DNA of 64,000 nucleotides from a virus: IMG/VR virus record IMGVR_UViG_3300020204_000007, positions 105,060 to 169,059 of that record; one strand, 5' to 3'. Shown piece by piece: positions 46,131 to 56,500 of this stretch (position 1 is its first letter; each line of letters starts with the position of its first letter). The notes under the pieces were generated by a model. It saw only the letters and a program-made list of their open reading frames with translations, ran no database searches and was not told where the DNA came from. The position numbers and the translations under genes were made by a program.

Positions 46131-47039
46131 TTATTGAATTGTATAACAACCAGATAATCCAACTATGCCTTTTGTGCCTGATGCAGTAAATGCAGTGCTG
46201 TTTACGTCTTTATAAAAAGTTAAAACGCCATCGCTACTAATAACTAATTTACCATGCGTTAGCGTTCCATTATCTTTCACAATATGATTGATTGTTTTAG
46301 TAACAGAAGGTGTCAGCCACGCAGGGAGGCCAGTTATTGTCATTGTCGTTGCATTGCTAGTTGCTTCTAAAAAAGACCCTGCAGAAAATACAACTAAATC
46401 TCCAACTCTCACGTATCTGAATGTTGCAGAAGGACTTGTTGCACAGCCAGTCAAAATTCCTGTGAATGAACCTTCTACAAAAAAAGATAAAGCTGTATTT
46501 TGAGCATTATGTACAAAAGAGGTGTTATTGAATTTTATTTCTTTAGGAAGTAACGTTCCTGTGCTGGTTAAATTTCCAGTTAATGTTGCAGTGCCTGTAA
46601 CGTTTATTCCCGATCCGGCTGTAATTGTGCTTGATGCAGAAATATTAGCGGCAGAAATTGCAGTTGCGTCTAAAGATGCAAAATAACCATTTGCCCAACG
46701 ATATGAAGAACTTCCTAGATTGTATGTCGTAGTAGTTTGGGGAACAATAGAAGAATTAATACTACCATTTATTGCAACAGTGCTACTAAATGTTGTAACT
46801 CCTGAGACATTTAAAGTGCTCAGGTTCATTATTCCTGTGGTATTTAATGTATTAGATAAAGTAGTAATACCGGTTACGTTTAATGTACCGCCAATTGATA
46901 AGTTACCACCGATAGAACCATTTTTTAATAATGGAACGGTAAATCCTTGTGGTAAATCAATTGCAACACCAGGCTCTTTAACTATACCAACTGGTGCGTT
47001 AACAGGATCTGTTTTTGTAGCTCCGTATAAATTAGCCAT
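46131..47039 (-). CDS. Tail fibre protein, 302 aa
   Basis: Ser/Thr/Gly-rich repeats of NVTGITTLSNTLNTTGIMNL type, followed by NLGSSSYRWANGYFA, a segment common in fibre shafts. C-terminal globular region (FRYVRVGDLVVFSAGSFLEA) could be the receptor-binding tip. Its start overlaps the upstream stop. Confidence 0.7.
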   Translation of the reverse strand: MANLYGATKTDPVNAPVGIVKEPGVAIDLPQGFTVPLLKNGSIGGNLSIGGTLNVTGITTLSNTLNTTGIMNLSTLNVSGVTTFSSTVAINGSINSSIVPQTTTTYNLGSSSYRWANGYFASLDATAISAANISASSTITAGSGINVTGTATLTGNLTSTGTLLPKEIKFNNTSFVHNAQNTALSFFVEGSFTGILTGCATSPSATFRYVRVGDLVVFSAGSFLEATSNATTMTITGLPAWLTPSVTKTINHIVKDNGTLTHGKLVISSDGVLTFYKDVNSTAFTASGTKGIVGLSGCYTIQ

Positions 47040-47335
47040 TACAAAACATCTCCAGTGCCAAATAAACTGCCTGTGCCATAAATATCAGTGGCTTCGGTAA
47101 AAATTGAACCAATAATATTATAGTCTGCATTTATTTGAAGATTATTGCATAAATGGACTTGATTAGCAGCAAGAATAAACGGAGAGTCTGATGGATTCAA
47201 AATATCAACAATATAATAAACACCAGAATTAGTATAATTAATAAATAAAGAACCAGTATTCGGATCAAATGATACCGGATTGGTAATGATCGCAGAATAT
47301 CTCAGTGATTGAACACTGGCTCTTTGTAAAATCAT
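47039..47335 (-). CDS. Small tail-associated protein, 98 aa
   Basis: Beta-rich, no repeats (SLFINYTNSGVYYIVDILNP). Between an AAA+ ATPase and a fibre gene in the same direction. Possibly a fibre connector. Not recognised. Confidence 0.5.
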   Translation of the reverse strand: MILQRASVQSLRYSAIITNPVSFDPNTGSLFINYTNSGVYYIVDILNPSDSPFILAANQVHLCNNLQINADYNIIGSIFTEATDIYGTGSLFGTGDVL

Positions 47336-47339
47336 TCAA

Positions 47340-48329
47340 TTAGTTCCATTGCGTCATGCCTTCTCGTTCATATAATACTTCATGAACAGATTGTTGCAGA
47401 GAAATTTCTTCTAATTCATGTCGGATGATTGCTTCAATTACATGGTCAGGTGTCATGCCTTTACCACGAAATGCATCTTTTTGTGATTCAGTCATTTTCA
47501 GTTGGCCAACACCTTCTACTAATTCGAACACTTCTTCGTCCGTTGGGGGAAGAACTTTGATTAATTTATTAAATCTTCCAGGACGATTTGTAAGTTGTGG
47601 CCCAAGCTGTTTTGCAAAATTTGTAGTGCATAGAATCATTGTTGGGACACGAAACAACCCAGCAACACCATCAAGAAAATTTAAACACGATGGATTAAAT
47701 ACAGTTGAATTTTGTACTGAATCTTTTTTACCAAAATCTTCAATAACAAGAATAATTCGTTTAACATCTTCAGCATATGGTTTAAGAAAAATATGCGTGA
47801 GCATATTAAAATTAATATCACCATCAACAGAAACTACTGCAGTGCCTTCTGTTTGAAGAGCAAATTCAGAGAAATTACGAATCAATGCAGATTTTCCCAT
47901 TCCAGGCTCTGAATATAAAAGATATGCACGTTTAGATTTTTTAAACTTATCTTCAAGAATTGCGCTTTTTTCAAAAAAATTTGCAAAAAGTTTTTTGAGA
48001 TATTTACTTGTATTAGTTTCAAAAAATTTTTCTTGAGATTTTGGAAGAGCTAGCATTCCGTGTTCAGAATGAAGATAATGCGAACCACATCGGATTTGAT
48101 GTTTTTCTTTAAACTCTTCCAAAGCTTCTTCTTTTTTACGTTTTGCTTCTTCTAATTTTTGTTTTTCTTTATCATTTTCCGAATCAATTGTTTCTTCTGT
48201 TAAGAGCTTAGATTCAATTTTATATGTAATAATTTTATTATCTTGAATAATGAAATTTTCTGAAATATCAATTTCCATAGTCGGAGTAATATCTGCAATT
48301 TCTTTAATTACTAATTTTTGAAGTTTCAT
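47340..48329 (-). CDS. AAA+ ATPase within the tail-fibre cluster, 329 aa
   Basis: Walker A SEPGMGKS (140-147), Walker B ILVIEDF (193-199), sensor-like CTTNFAKQL and NRPGRFNKLIKVLPP, the pattern of BCS1/proteasome-type AAA+ proteins. An N-terminal coiled coil (KEKQKLEEAKRKKEEALEEF) precedes it. An ATPase here is unusual; it may assist fibre or tail assembly as a chaperone. Confidence 0.75.
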   Translation of the reverse strand: MKLQKLVIKEIADITPTMEIDISENFIIQDNKIITYKIESKLLTEETIDSENDKEKQKLEEAKRKKEEALEEFKEKHQIRCGSHYLHSEHGMLALPKSQEKFFETNTSKYLKKLFANFFEKSAILEDKFKKSKRAYLLYSEPGMGKSALIRNFSEFALQTEGTAVVSVDGDINFNMLTHIFLKPYAEDVKRIILVIEDFGKKDSVQNSTVFNPSCLNFLDGVAGLFRVPTMILCTTNFAKQLGPQLTNRPGRFNKLIKVLPPTDEEVFELVEGVGQLKMTESQKDAFRGKGMTPDHVIEAIIRHELEEISLQQSVHEVLYEREGMTQWN

Positions 48330-48341
48330 AATTCATCCAAT

Positions 48342-48719
48342 TTATTTTTTGTTTTTTGAATTTTCTTCATCTTGCAATTCTTGTTCTTTTTGTTCTAATT
48401 TATATTTTTGAAATTCTTCAATTACATTGATTGAAGCGGAGGGGGCTGGTGTATCGATTTTAATAAAAGATTCTTCAAATAATACAAGCTGTTCTTGTTT
48501 TTCTTTTAAAAACTGTTCTTGACTATTTAAAATATTTAAATAAATATCATCCCAACGTTCTCTTGGAAGACATTTTTTTATGCGCTCCGCGGCTTCTGGA
48601 TTTTTTATATGTATTTCTTGATGTAATTCATCAGAAACTACTGCAAACCCATTTTGATCTAAAATATGAAAGCCTTCTGGTGACCAAAGGGGCTCGCCTT
48701 TTTTGATAATAATTTTCAT
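48342..48719 (-). CDS. Hypothetical protein, 125 aa
   Basis: N-terminal strand region (MKIIIKKGEPLWSPEGFHIL) and a Gln/Glu/Lys-rich coiled-coil end. Lies 12 nt before the ATPase, whose N-terminus is also a coiled coil, so they could interact. RBS AGGAGTC. Confidence 0.55.
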   Translation of the reverse strand: MKIIIKKGEPLWSPEGFHILDQNGFAVVSDELHQEIHIKNPEAAERIKKCLPRERWDDIYLNILNSQEQFLKEKQEQLVLFEESFIKIDTPAPSASINVIEEFQKYKLEQKEQELQDEENSKNKK

Positions 48720-48727
48720 GACTCCTC

Positions 48728-49420
48728 CTATATTTTAATAATGTAATTTACGTTTGCGTTTAATGGGCGCGTTTCGGTGTCGCCAGCATTAACAGTTATC
48801 CCGTGATTATGGCTAGCTGACATACCACCAGTTGTAGTGTAGTGAGAGTGGTTCTCACTAATCCAGCCCGTGCCACCGCCATGGGAATGGTTTGGGGCTG
48901 TTTGAACAGTTGTCCATGAATCGTCAATTGGTACGACACCACCGGCATTATACATGCTATTCCAGTTATAATCATTTGCGCGGGGTAATGTGTTATAACC
49001 ATCACCACTAATTCCGTGATAATGGTTAGCACTAACGCCTCCAGATTGGCCTCCATGCGAATGGTCTGCGCTTTGATTACCAGAAGAAGCAGAAAGCCCA
49101 TTCTTAGCAGTAGCATTTCCTTGCACAGAGCCAACAGCATCTCCAGTATTACCACCCGCATTAGATGCTGCTCTGGTTGTTCTATCTGGATCTCGAGCTA
49201 TACCTGCGTCACGACCTCTAATAAATCGACCGCGTAAATCTGGTAAATGGAAAGTGGTAGAACCATCACCATTCCCCCATGCGGTGCTTAAAGCCGAAAA
49301 TAAATTAGGATAAACTGTTCTGCTTATTGCAGAACCATCGCAAACAAGCCAACCGGCTGGAGCAGTAGCACCGCCATACGGCAAAATAGTTCCAGGTGGT
49401 ACGAAGTTAAATAATGTCAT
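48728..49420 (-). CDS. Tail-collar-domain fibre protein, 230 aa
   Basis: Phage tail collar domain (PF07484 type): PAGWLVCDGSAISRTVYPNL, WGNGDGSTTFHLPDLRGRFI. The C-terminal half holds HxH clusters (DHSHGG, NHYHG, NHSHGG, NHSHY, SHNHG) as in iron-binding short tail fibres such as T4 gp12. ATG 49420 overlaps the upstream stop as ATGA. Confidence 0.85.
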   Translation of the reverse strand: MTLFNFVPPGTILPYGGATAPAGWLVCDGSAISRTVYPNLFSALSTAWGNGDGSTTFHLPDLRGRFIRGRDAGIARDPDRTTRAASNAGGNTGDAVGSVQGNATAKNGLSASSGNQSADHSHGGQSGGVSANHYHGISGDGYNTLPRANDYNWNSMYNAGGVVPIDDSWTTVQTAPNHSHGGGTGWISENHSHYTTTGGMSASHNHGITVNAGDTETRPLNANVNYIIKI

Positions 49421-49752
49421 TTGATAAACCAATTTCCATTATACGCAACTAACTCAAATGATGAATATTGTGGCAAGATTTGAGTTAATTGTCCATCAAT
49501 AGTTTGCGTACTAAATCCATCAACTGTAACATTACCAGTATTTATGTTTTTAAAAAATAAAACGCAACCGTCTTTATTGAGAGCCGTAGGTAAATTTATA
49601 GTAATTGCTGAAGCTGAATTACAAACATAGATGTTATTTACTGGTAATGTTGATAGCGTAGTTGTTGTAGTTAATTCAACAACATAATATTGTAAATAAA
49701 AATCTCGCATAAATACTGGAGTGGGTTTAAATTTAGATGTATAAGTAGCCAT
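49417..49752 (-). CDS. Tail-fibre-associated protein, 111 aa
   Basis: ATG 49752 follows GAGGTTAAT. Beta-rich (TLPVNNIYVCNSASAITINL, VLFFKNINTGNVTVDGF, FELVAYNGNWFIK), a small jelly-roll or beta-prism-like unit often found at fibre ends. Function inferred from context. Confidence 0.55.
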   Translation of the reverse strand: MATYTSKFKPTPVFMRDFYLQYYVVELTTTTTLSTLPVNNIYVCNSASAITINLPTALNKDGCVLFFKNINTGNVTVDGFSTQTIDGQLTQILPQYSSFELVAYNGNWFIK

Positions 49753-49763
49753 ATTAACCTCTA

Positions 49764-50402
49764 TTACGCCCAATATCCATTAGACACAGTCCATGCCGTT
49801 CCGCTTGCGTTTGATCCTAAAGCTAGGCTAACGGAAGAAGAAGTCACAGACCATGTATTTGTGTATGAACTGCCGTTGCTCAATCCTTGAATTGTTGAAC
49901 TAATACCAGAGACTGTTCCATAATTTAATTGGATATTATTATTAGAATAAAAAATAATCTCGACAGTAAAATTGTCTGCGTTATTAGAGTAAGAAGTTCC
50001 GCGCCAATAAATTCTATATCGATCTACACCTTTTAACCGCGACATACTTCCCGCTTGAAACTCATATAAACGACGATCTGCCGATAAAAAGTGCAGAGCG
50101 CGACCTGGGGATGATGGAGAATAACTAGAAAATTGGCTTGAGGCAACACCAAATGTTATATAACCATTGCTACCAATATAAATACCGCCATTATTATTAT
50201 TTCCATAATTTGTGCCAAAAAAATTGAACGTAAATGGTATAGTAGCAGCAAAATATGAATCGTCAATATTACCAGAATAAATCAAAGTTAAACCAGCGGT
50301 GCCGTAAATTCCCTCAAAACCTGGTGTAACGTTTGGTGTTGGAGGTGGTGGCGGTGGTGGCGGTTTTTTAGATAAAGCCCGAAGGCTCGGAAGAGCAAAC
50401 AT
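49764..50402 (-). CDS. Tail-fibre-associated protein with polyproline linker, 212 aa
   Basis: A short N-terminus, then eight prolines in a row (PPPPPPPPTPNVTPG), then a beta domain (SYFAATIPFTFNFFGTNYGN, GGIYIGSNGYITFG, TVEIIFYSNNNIQLNYG), possibly carbohydrate-binding. Likely a receptor-binding module. Confidence 0.55.
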   Translation of the reverse strand: MFALPSLRALSKKPPPPPPPPTPNVTPGFEGIYGTAGLTLIYSGNIDDSYFAATIPFTFNFFGTNYGNNNNGGIYIGSNGYITFGVASSQFSSYSPSSPGRALHFLSADRRLYEFQAGSMSRLKGVDRYRIYWRGTSYSNNADNFTVEIIFYSNNNIQLNYGTVSGISSTIQGLSNGSSYTNTWSVTSSSVSLALGSNASGTAWTVSNGYWA

Positions 50403-50405
50403 TTT

Positions 50406-51893
50406 TTACACCACCGTATTGCCTGAGACGTTATAAACATCTGTTGAATAACTAATAATTGAAACTGCTCCATGTTGAGCAGCAATTTTCAATCCACTAG
50501 ATGAATTTAATGTTGTGCTACTTGCTGCAATAGTTACTTGTCCAGAACCAATTTGAATAACAGAACAGTTAAACCCTAATCCAAGTCCTGCGGGAACTAT
50601 AATTGTAGTTCCACCACCATTGTTAACAGTAATAATTTTTCCATTATCAGTAGATTGCAGAGTATAAGAATTTGTTTGAGCATTAATTGCAGAAGATGTT
50701 AGTCCATAACCACCAGAAGAAACTGCAGAAAATGTTTTTGTTCCTGCAAATGTCTGCGTAGTAGTGCTAACTAATCCATCCACAGAGGCGGTTGCTAATG
50801 GAACACTTGCCCAGCTTAATGTTCCAAGACCATCTGTGCTTAAAAATTGACCGCTTGAACCTTCTGCTGCTGGTAAAGTCCATGTAACATTAGATGCAAT
50901 ATTTACTGGGCTTTTTAGTGCAACGTAATTCGAACCATTTGCTGGCAATTCATTAAACCTAATTGAACCGGCAGAATCGATTGCAATATTTCCAGTAAAT
51001 GTTTGGTCGCCATCTAGAGTTGCTATAGTAGATGTTCTATCTGGTGCGGATAATGAATGATTAGTAGATAAATTTGAATAATTGACGGAGAAAACCCTTC
51101 CGGCGTTATTTATGACGCTGAATATATCAGTAGTAAAAAACATTCTGGCAAAACCAGAAGACGGAGAGGATGGCGCTGAAGACTCTTGTTTAAAATCAAC
51201 ATACGCTGTCCCTGCAACTCCAGTACCTTTTACAGATAGGAATGTAAATGCACCAGAGCTTGCTGTTGTTGCACCAATTGATGAAGAATCAATGGTTTTG
51301 TTAGTTAAGGCTTCAGAACCAGCTAGTGTCGCTAGCGTACCAGAAGTTGGTAATGTAATGCTAGTAACGCCTGTAGTAGTTAACGTAATGTTATTACTAC
51401 CGTAAGTAAAAGAACCTGCGTTATCGACTCCAGTACCACCGCGAGTAGAAGCTAATTGAGCTTCGCTAGTTAATGCTCCAGAGCTCCAATAGGCAACATG
51501 GTTTGTAGTGCCAGAACCAAGAGCTATAGTTCCGTTTGTATTTGGAATTGTTAGTGTTCTAGAAACACCGGTGGTGATGCCAGATAGTTGAAAATATAAT
51601 TTTTTAGTATTATCTGTGTCATTAACAAAATAAACAGAACTATCTAATAGTGCAGTATTTGTTAATGTGCCGCCAACATTTGATAAAGCAGTAGGTGCCC
51701 AATCGGAAGCATTAGAGCCAAATTTTACATATAAAGAACCGTTTGATCTTAGGTAAAGAGATCCAAGTGGAGCCGTGATAAATAATGTTGTTGGATCAGC
51801 CGATCCAGTTTCAATATAGGCGGCTTCGCCCAATTTAATTTTAGATTTAAGCGATTTAACATAATCGCCATTAAATATAACAGCGCTGCTCAT
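50406..51893 (-). CDS. Tail fibre protein, 495 aa
   Basis: Fibre-type composition with LYLRSNGSLYVKFGS near the start and repeated shaft units such as TRTLTIPNTNGTIALGS. It contains the GLVSTTTQTFAGTKTFS module, which also occurs in the fibres at 52499 and 53527. RBS and start normal. Confidence 0.7.
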   Translation of the reverse strand: MSSAVIFNGDYVKSLKSKIKLGEAAYIETGSADPTTLFITAPLGSLYLRSNGSLYVKFGSNASDWAPTALSNVGGTLTNTALLDSSVYFVNDTDNTKKLYFQLSGITTGVSRTLTIPNTNGTIALGSGTTNHVAYWSSGALTSEAQLASTRGGTGVDNAGSFTYGSNNITLTTTGVTSITLPTSGTLATLAGSEALTNKTIDSSSIGATTASSGAFTFLSVKGTGVAGTAYVDFKQESSAPSSPSSGFARMFFTTDIFSVINNAGRVFSVNYSNLSTNHSLSAPDRTSTIATLDGDQTFTGNIAIDSAGSIRFNELPANGSNYVALKSPVNIASNVTWTLPAAEGSSGQFLSTDGLGTLSWASVPLATASVDGLVSTTTQTFAGTKTFSAVSSGGYGLTSSAINAQTNSYTLQSTDNGKIITVNNGGGTTIIVPAGLGLGFNCSVIQIGSGQVTIAASSTTLNSSSGLKIAAQHGAVSIISYSTDVYNVSGNTVV

Positions 51894-51910
51894 GCTGTGC
51901 CTTTAGTTAT

Positions 51911-51928
51911 TTTTAGCCGAGGCTAAAA
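51911..51928. other. Intergenic hairpin
   Basis: TTTTAGCC GA GGCTAAAA, a perfect 8-bp inverted repeat in the 77-nt gap between two minus-strand genes. No T-tract follows on the minus strand. Could be a processing site or weak terminator. Confidence 0.4.
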
Positions 51929-51970
51929 CTTATAAGTGGCTTGCGCCAGTAATATTTAATTGTATCACAA

Positions 51971-52219
51971 TTATGTTTTTGCCGGAGATGCAGTTTTAAC
52001 CCAATTATTTTTGATTGCTAAGGTGACCATTTCTTGCTGAGTTGCTGGAATCTGCACGCCTTGTTCTAAACATTTTGCTTGGCAAACTGCAACAATTTGT
52101 TGAATTGCTATTTGAGCTCTTTCTTTAAATGTATTTGCCAGCCATGCTTGTGATGATTCACACACAACTCTCATAGCTTCTTCATCTAGTTCACTAATTT
52201 GTACAGTTACTAATGGCAT
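51971..52219 (-). CDS. Small tandem-duplicated protein, 82 aa
   Basis: Closely matches the next gene: AQIAIQQIVAVCQAKCLEQG against AQIAIDEIVQLCVAKCLETQ, with QIP..(Q/K)EEMV following in both. Helical. Set among fibre genes; function unknown. Confidence 0.6.
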   Translation of the reverse strand: MPLVTVQISELDEEAMRVVCESSQAWLANTFKERAQIAIQQIVAVCQAKCLEQGVQIPATQQEMVTLAIKNNWVKTASPAKT

Positions 52220-52224
52220 AAATA

Positions 52225-52485
52225 TTATTCCGGAGCAGGTGATTGAACAACTGCAGCAATTACAACCCAGCCATTTAAAATGGCAAGATCAACCATTTCC
52301 TCTTTTGAATTTGGGATTTGTGTTTGAGTTTCAAGACATTTTGCGACACACAATTGAACAATTTCATCAATTGCGATTTGGGCACGGCTCTTGACGGCGT
52401 TTTTAGCCCACTCTTGGGGCGAAAGAGCCGCCACACTCAACGCTTTGAGCTCGGTTTCCGTGAGGTTTATTGTTATGTCCTGCAT
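52225..52485 (-). CDS. Small tandem-duplicated protein, 86 aa
   Basis: Paralogue of the 82-aa neighbour, 5 nt apart. Its first third uses more G/C-ending codons than the rest, suggesting divergence or recombination. RBS AAGGAGAATAAT. Similar short proteins accompany fibre genes in some phages; function unknown. Confidence 0.6.
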   Translation of the reverse strand: MQDITINLTETELKALSVAALSPQEWAKNAVKSRAQIAIDEIVQLCVAKCLETQTQIPNSKEEMVDLAILNGWVVIAAVVQSPAPE

Positions 52486-52498
52486 ATTATTCTCCTTT

Positions 52499-53047
52499 TT
52501 ATCCTATTAAATAGCAAATAACACCAGTGTGAGGTTCTGCCCACGAATATGTTGTCGTTCCGGAATAATAAAAATCAATATAATCGTTTGCTGCGCAATC
52601 TACCATAGCAGACACGTTCATGTCGTATGTATTGTCATTATTGCTATACGCATATCTTACTGTGTTTGAGTTTTTCCTTATATGTAAATAAACAGCTGTT
52701 CCAACGGTGTCTACAAGCTGTTGAGCCTGAATAAAATATTTTCCTGCAACCGGAACCGTAATCCTAGATTGCCCAGCATTTACAGCAAATCCAACATTAA
52801 AAGAAGTCACTAGGTTGGGATTATAATTAGAAGTGTTCGATGTGTATGTTGAGAATGAACCACTAAACATTGGTCTATTCGGAGTAAACACGTTTCCGCT
52901 AACGTTTACTGCTGTACCAGTAAATGCAATAGTTGTGCCACTAAAAGTCTTATTACCCGCAAACGATTGTGTCCCTGTGCTAACCAGTCCACTTTGCGTT
53001 TCTGTCGCAATACCCGAAGATTGCTGTTTAATTACTGATGATGACAT
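52499..53047 (-). CDS. Tail fibre with C1q/TNF-like tip, 182 aa
   Basis: N-terminal GLVSTGTQSFAGNKTFSG shaft module, then a jelly-roll domain: NVGFAVNAGQSRITVPVAGK, YFIQAQQLVD, YLHIRKN, and CAANDYIDFYYSG. The pattern fits C1q/TNF-like receptor-binding heads. Confidence 0.65.
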   Translation of the reverse strand: MSSSVIKQQSSGIATETQSGLVSTGTQSFAGNKTFSGTTIAFTGTAVNVSGNVFTPNRPMFSGSFSTYTSNTSNYNPNLVTSFNVGFAVNAGQSRITVPVAGKYFIQAQQLVDTVGTAVYLHIRKNSNTVRYAYSNNDNTYDMNVSAMVDCAANDYIDFYYSGTTTYSWAEPHTGVICYLIG

Positions 53048-53050
53048 ATG

Positions 53051-53515
53051 TTACCCCACTAAATATCCACAAATCCAATTATATTCACCGTTTCCTCCGT
53101 CCGCGTACAACGAGGTTGCAGCATCTGCCGAAATCCTAACATCTAAAATATCGCCAACATTTGCTTTTAATAACCACCATTGTCCGGCTGTATAATTAAA
53201 ACCAGTATATGCTTCGGTAGAGCGCAGCTGTTGGTTTTCATTAGTTCCGTTTTTATAAGCATTCATACGAACTACAACATTGTTTGCATTTTGTCGCAAA
53301 TAGCTTGCACCTATTAAATACAGTCCAGCAACAGGGCAAGTAAATCGCATTGTTGACGTATTAAAATGAGAGCCATTATTAAATTTTACCGTTCCTCCTG
53401 TAGGAGGAAGAGCAGCGGTTCCTGTTAAAGACATTGCCCCAGGCCACCCTATAAAAAAAGAAGGGCGTTCAGGAAAAACAGGGTAACTGCTTTGTATTAA
53501 TGGTACTTTTGCCAT
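53051..53515 (-). CDS. C1q/TNF-like tail protein, 154 aa
   Basis: Same jelly-roll layout without shaft: FTCPVAGLYLIGASYLRQNA, VVVRMNAYKNGT, WWLLKANVGDILDVRISADA, ending ICGYLVG (compare ICYLIG at the end of 52499 and SGKLIG at the end of 53527). Confidence 0.65.
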   Translation of the reverse strand: MAKVPLIQSSYPVFPERPSFFIGWPGAMSLTGTAALPPTGGTVKFNNGSHFNTSTMRFTCPVAGLYLIGASYLRQNANNVVVRMNAYKNGTNENQQLRSTEAYTGFNYTAGQWWLLKANVGDILDVRISADAATSLYADGGNGEYNWICGYLVG

Positions 53516-53526
53516 GTTTTTCTCCG

Positions 53527-56500
53527 TTAACCTATTAGTTTGCCTGAAAAATACCCTAAATTTTCTCCGTAATAATAATCAACACCTGCGGCACACGCAT
53601 GTATTCCGCATTGCACATACTGACCCGCAGTTAGCGATAACATCATATGTGCAAGCACCCAATCATGATCATTACTTTGGGTTACCCAACTATAGGCACA
53701 ACCACGAGGTGAAATATTCGATCCATTTAAATAAAAAGTAGGCTCAAGTTGACCAGCTGCAGAAGAATATCGATGAGTTATACCAAAATGAAATTCGTAT
53801 ATCCCGGATACAGGAGCGGTAAAACGACCAGTTGATGTGTCATAGCAGCCATTTACATTTAATCTAGTGTTTCCAAATTTAGGGGCAATAGTACCAAATG
53901 CACCGGTTAGTGTGCTAGCTATCCCCCCTGTTTGCCACGCATAAAATGCGGGAATATTTGGTGTTAATAGATATCCCGCATTCGTTAGGGAACCAATTCC
54001 TGTACCAGCTGAATTTCGGAAAGCGATACCATTTGTATCTTTAGCCTGAACTGTACTAAAACTTACGTTTGTTGACTCAATCTGCAACGGCAAACTCGCA
54101 CCAACCGCAGGTCCATTCAAGCTAAACTGCACAACCGCAGACGTAAATCCCGCAATCGAAGGTAAAGTAATCTGAACAAGACCAGCCGCTGTGGCGTCAA
54201 CGTCAAACCCAAGTGGCGGAGTATCGCCCGTAGTTTGGTTACTGACAAGATAGTTTGTTCCAGCACCATTCTTAGTAACCTGAACTTTGATACCAAAACG
54301 CAGCGGGGTAGTTGCGTTAATATAAACCCAACCAGTCAACTCTACATTATCATATGCCGAAGCATTCTGAATAGTCGTAACTGCGTTATTGGTAAGACCA
54401 ATCTGCGTATATGCATTTGTTCCACCAATTGTAGAACCGGTCATATTGAAGAAATCAAGCGCAGTCGTAGTACGGGCAATACCAACGGGCTTGGAAATTT
54501 GACCCACAACGGAAGGTGGAGTGGTTGAAATTTTACCAGCTTCGGATGCGGAGAGGAAATACACTTCTCCGGGCGTGAGAAACCCGCCGCCAACAATAAG
54601 GTTAGCTCCAACCGACGATACTTCGCCGCCGAGACAAACCTCGAACTTATTTGAATCGATTACCCTGCTAATAAGCGCAGAAACTTCGGCAGTAGCCTCA
54701 ATATCGGCTTTTGCAAATGCATATGCGGAACCGTTAAGATACAACGGACGACCAACATCAGCCGAAGTAAATCCGTGGGATGCTTGCGTAATCGATAAAA
54801 CTGAACCGCCCGAACCAACGGCTTGTTCGGTGCCCGATGAGTTTAAGGTGTAAAGTTTACTGTCTGCTTTAGCATAAACCTGAATCCCGTCTGCCGGAGC
54901 AATTGCAGGCGTTGCGTTAGTTTTTAATACAATTCCGTCACTAAATGTTTTTGTGCCCGAAAACGTTTGAGTTCCTGTACTAACAACCCCTGCGTATAGT
55001 TCAGTCGCATACGTATCGTTTAGGTCTACAATTGCGCTTGTGGCTAAAACCCACCGAGAATTTACAGAATCCCAGTCCAAACCAACCCAACCGCCATTAA
55101 CATCGCACACGAGGGGTTCGTTAATAGCTAGATTATGGATTCTTTGTCCAGAGGCTGGAATGATCGTTAGGTTGTTTGTTTGCCAGGTAAAGTTAGCGTC
55201 TTTAATCTCAATTCTAGAGTTTGCGCTGCCGAGGGGAAGAGTAACAGAAAAAGAGCCTGCAAAAGTATTAGCTAAATATTTAGTTTGTTTGGACAAAACG
55301 GTAGCGGAAGAAATTGTAAGAATCTTGATAGCACTCAATGAAGACCAATTTCCGTCGGAATACCCCTCATAAAAAGAATCCGTTGAGTTGTATCTTACCA
55401 TTCCGTCTGTCGCCGTAAAGGCAGACCGTTCTGTGTTTGTACCAACTGGAATTTTTAAAGCAGCGGTACTACTAATCGCAATTGTTTTGTCGACGTTATA
55501 GGGCGTGATCTGATCAATAATTGGATTAAACAACGTTTTATTAGAAAGATTGTCCGTTGTGCTTCTGCCCACCAAAGTTTCTGTAATTGCGGGAAAGCTA
55601 TAAACAACCGAAGAGGTCAGGCTAGGAATTTTAAACTCTGCGGCATAAGCTTCGGTGGAGGGAGTTAACCTAATGTTGCCAGAACCTGCGGGAGCCTTAA
55701 ATTCCCAACTAGTTCTGCTATTACCAATTTTTGCATAGCCGACAATACTTGCATTTTCCTCAATACCAAGACCAGCTCCGTCTCCAGAAGAGGATGCACC
55801 TTGTTTATTGAGGGTAATATTTTTGTCGGTAACCTCCATATCGGTAACATTAACGCTATTTAAGGTTCCAACAATATTAATAGTATCGCCAGAGCCACCA
55901 ATATTAATTGTTGTTGCGCCCGAGCCAGTACCCAAGTTAATAGTTTTGGTAGAGCTGCCTGTTCCAAGATTCAAAACAGACGTATTTGAGGTTGCTCCGA
56001 CATTTAGTGCAGCGGACGGCGCTGTTGATTCTATGCCAAATCCGCTTGAAAAAGTTAAAGATCCGGACATACTGTCGCCCGTTTTTGCGACTTTTTTCTC
56101 ATCTAGCTCATCGATTGCAGCCTGAGCGTCTATTGACGTGATGTTTCCGCCCGGTTGAATTGAAATTTTGAAGGCAGAAATTGCCGCAGATGGGTTAACA
56201 TCAGCATCCATAATTAGAGACGTTGAAAGCAAGCCGGCGACATCATTATGAACAACACCGACCGTAGATAAACCGGAAACAGCAACATTTCCTGTAAATG
56301 TCTTGTTCCCCGAAAAAGACTGAGAAGATATTGTAACTATTCCAGGCTCAGTGGTACTGGCTTCCTGAATTTTGCTACCCTGTATGTTCGCGGCGGCACC
56401 AACGTCAGCGTCTGTTATTAAACTTGAACTTAAAACTCCAGCGGCAGAAGCCTTCACGATTCCATTTGTTAGTTCATGAAAAGTAACAGTTCCGTTATCG

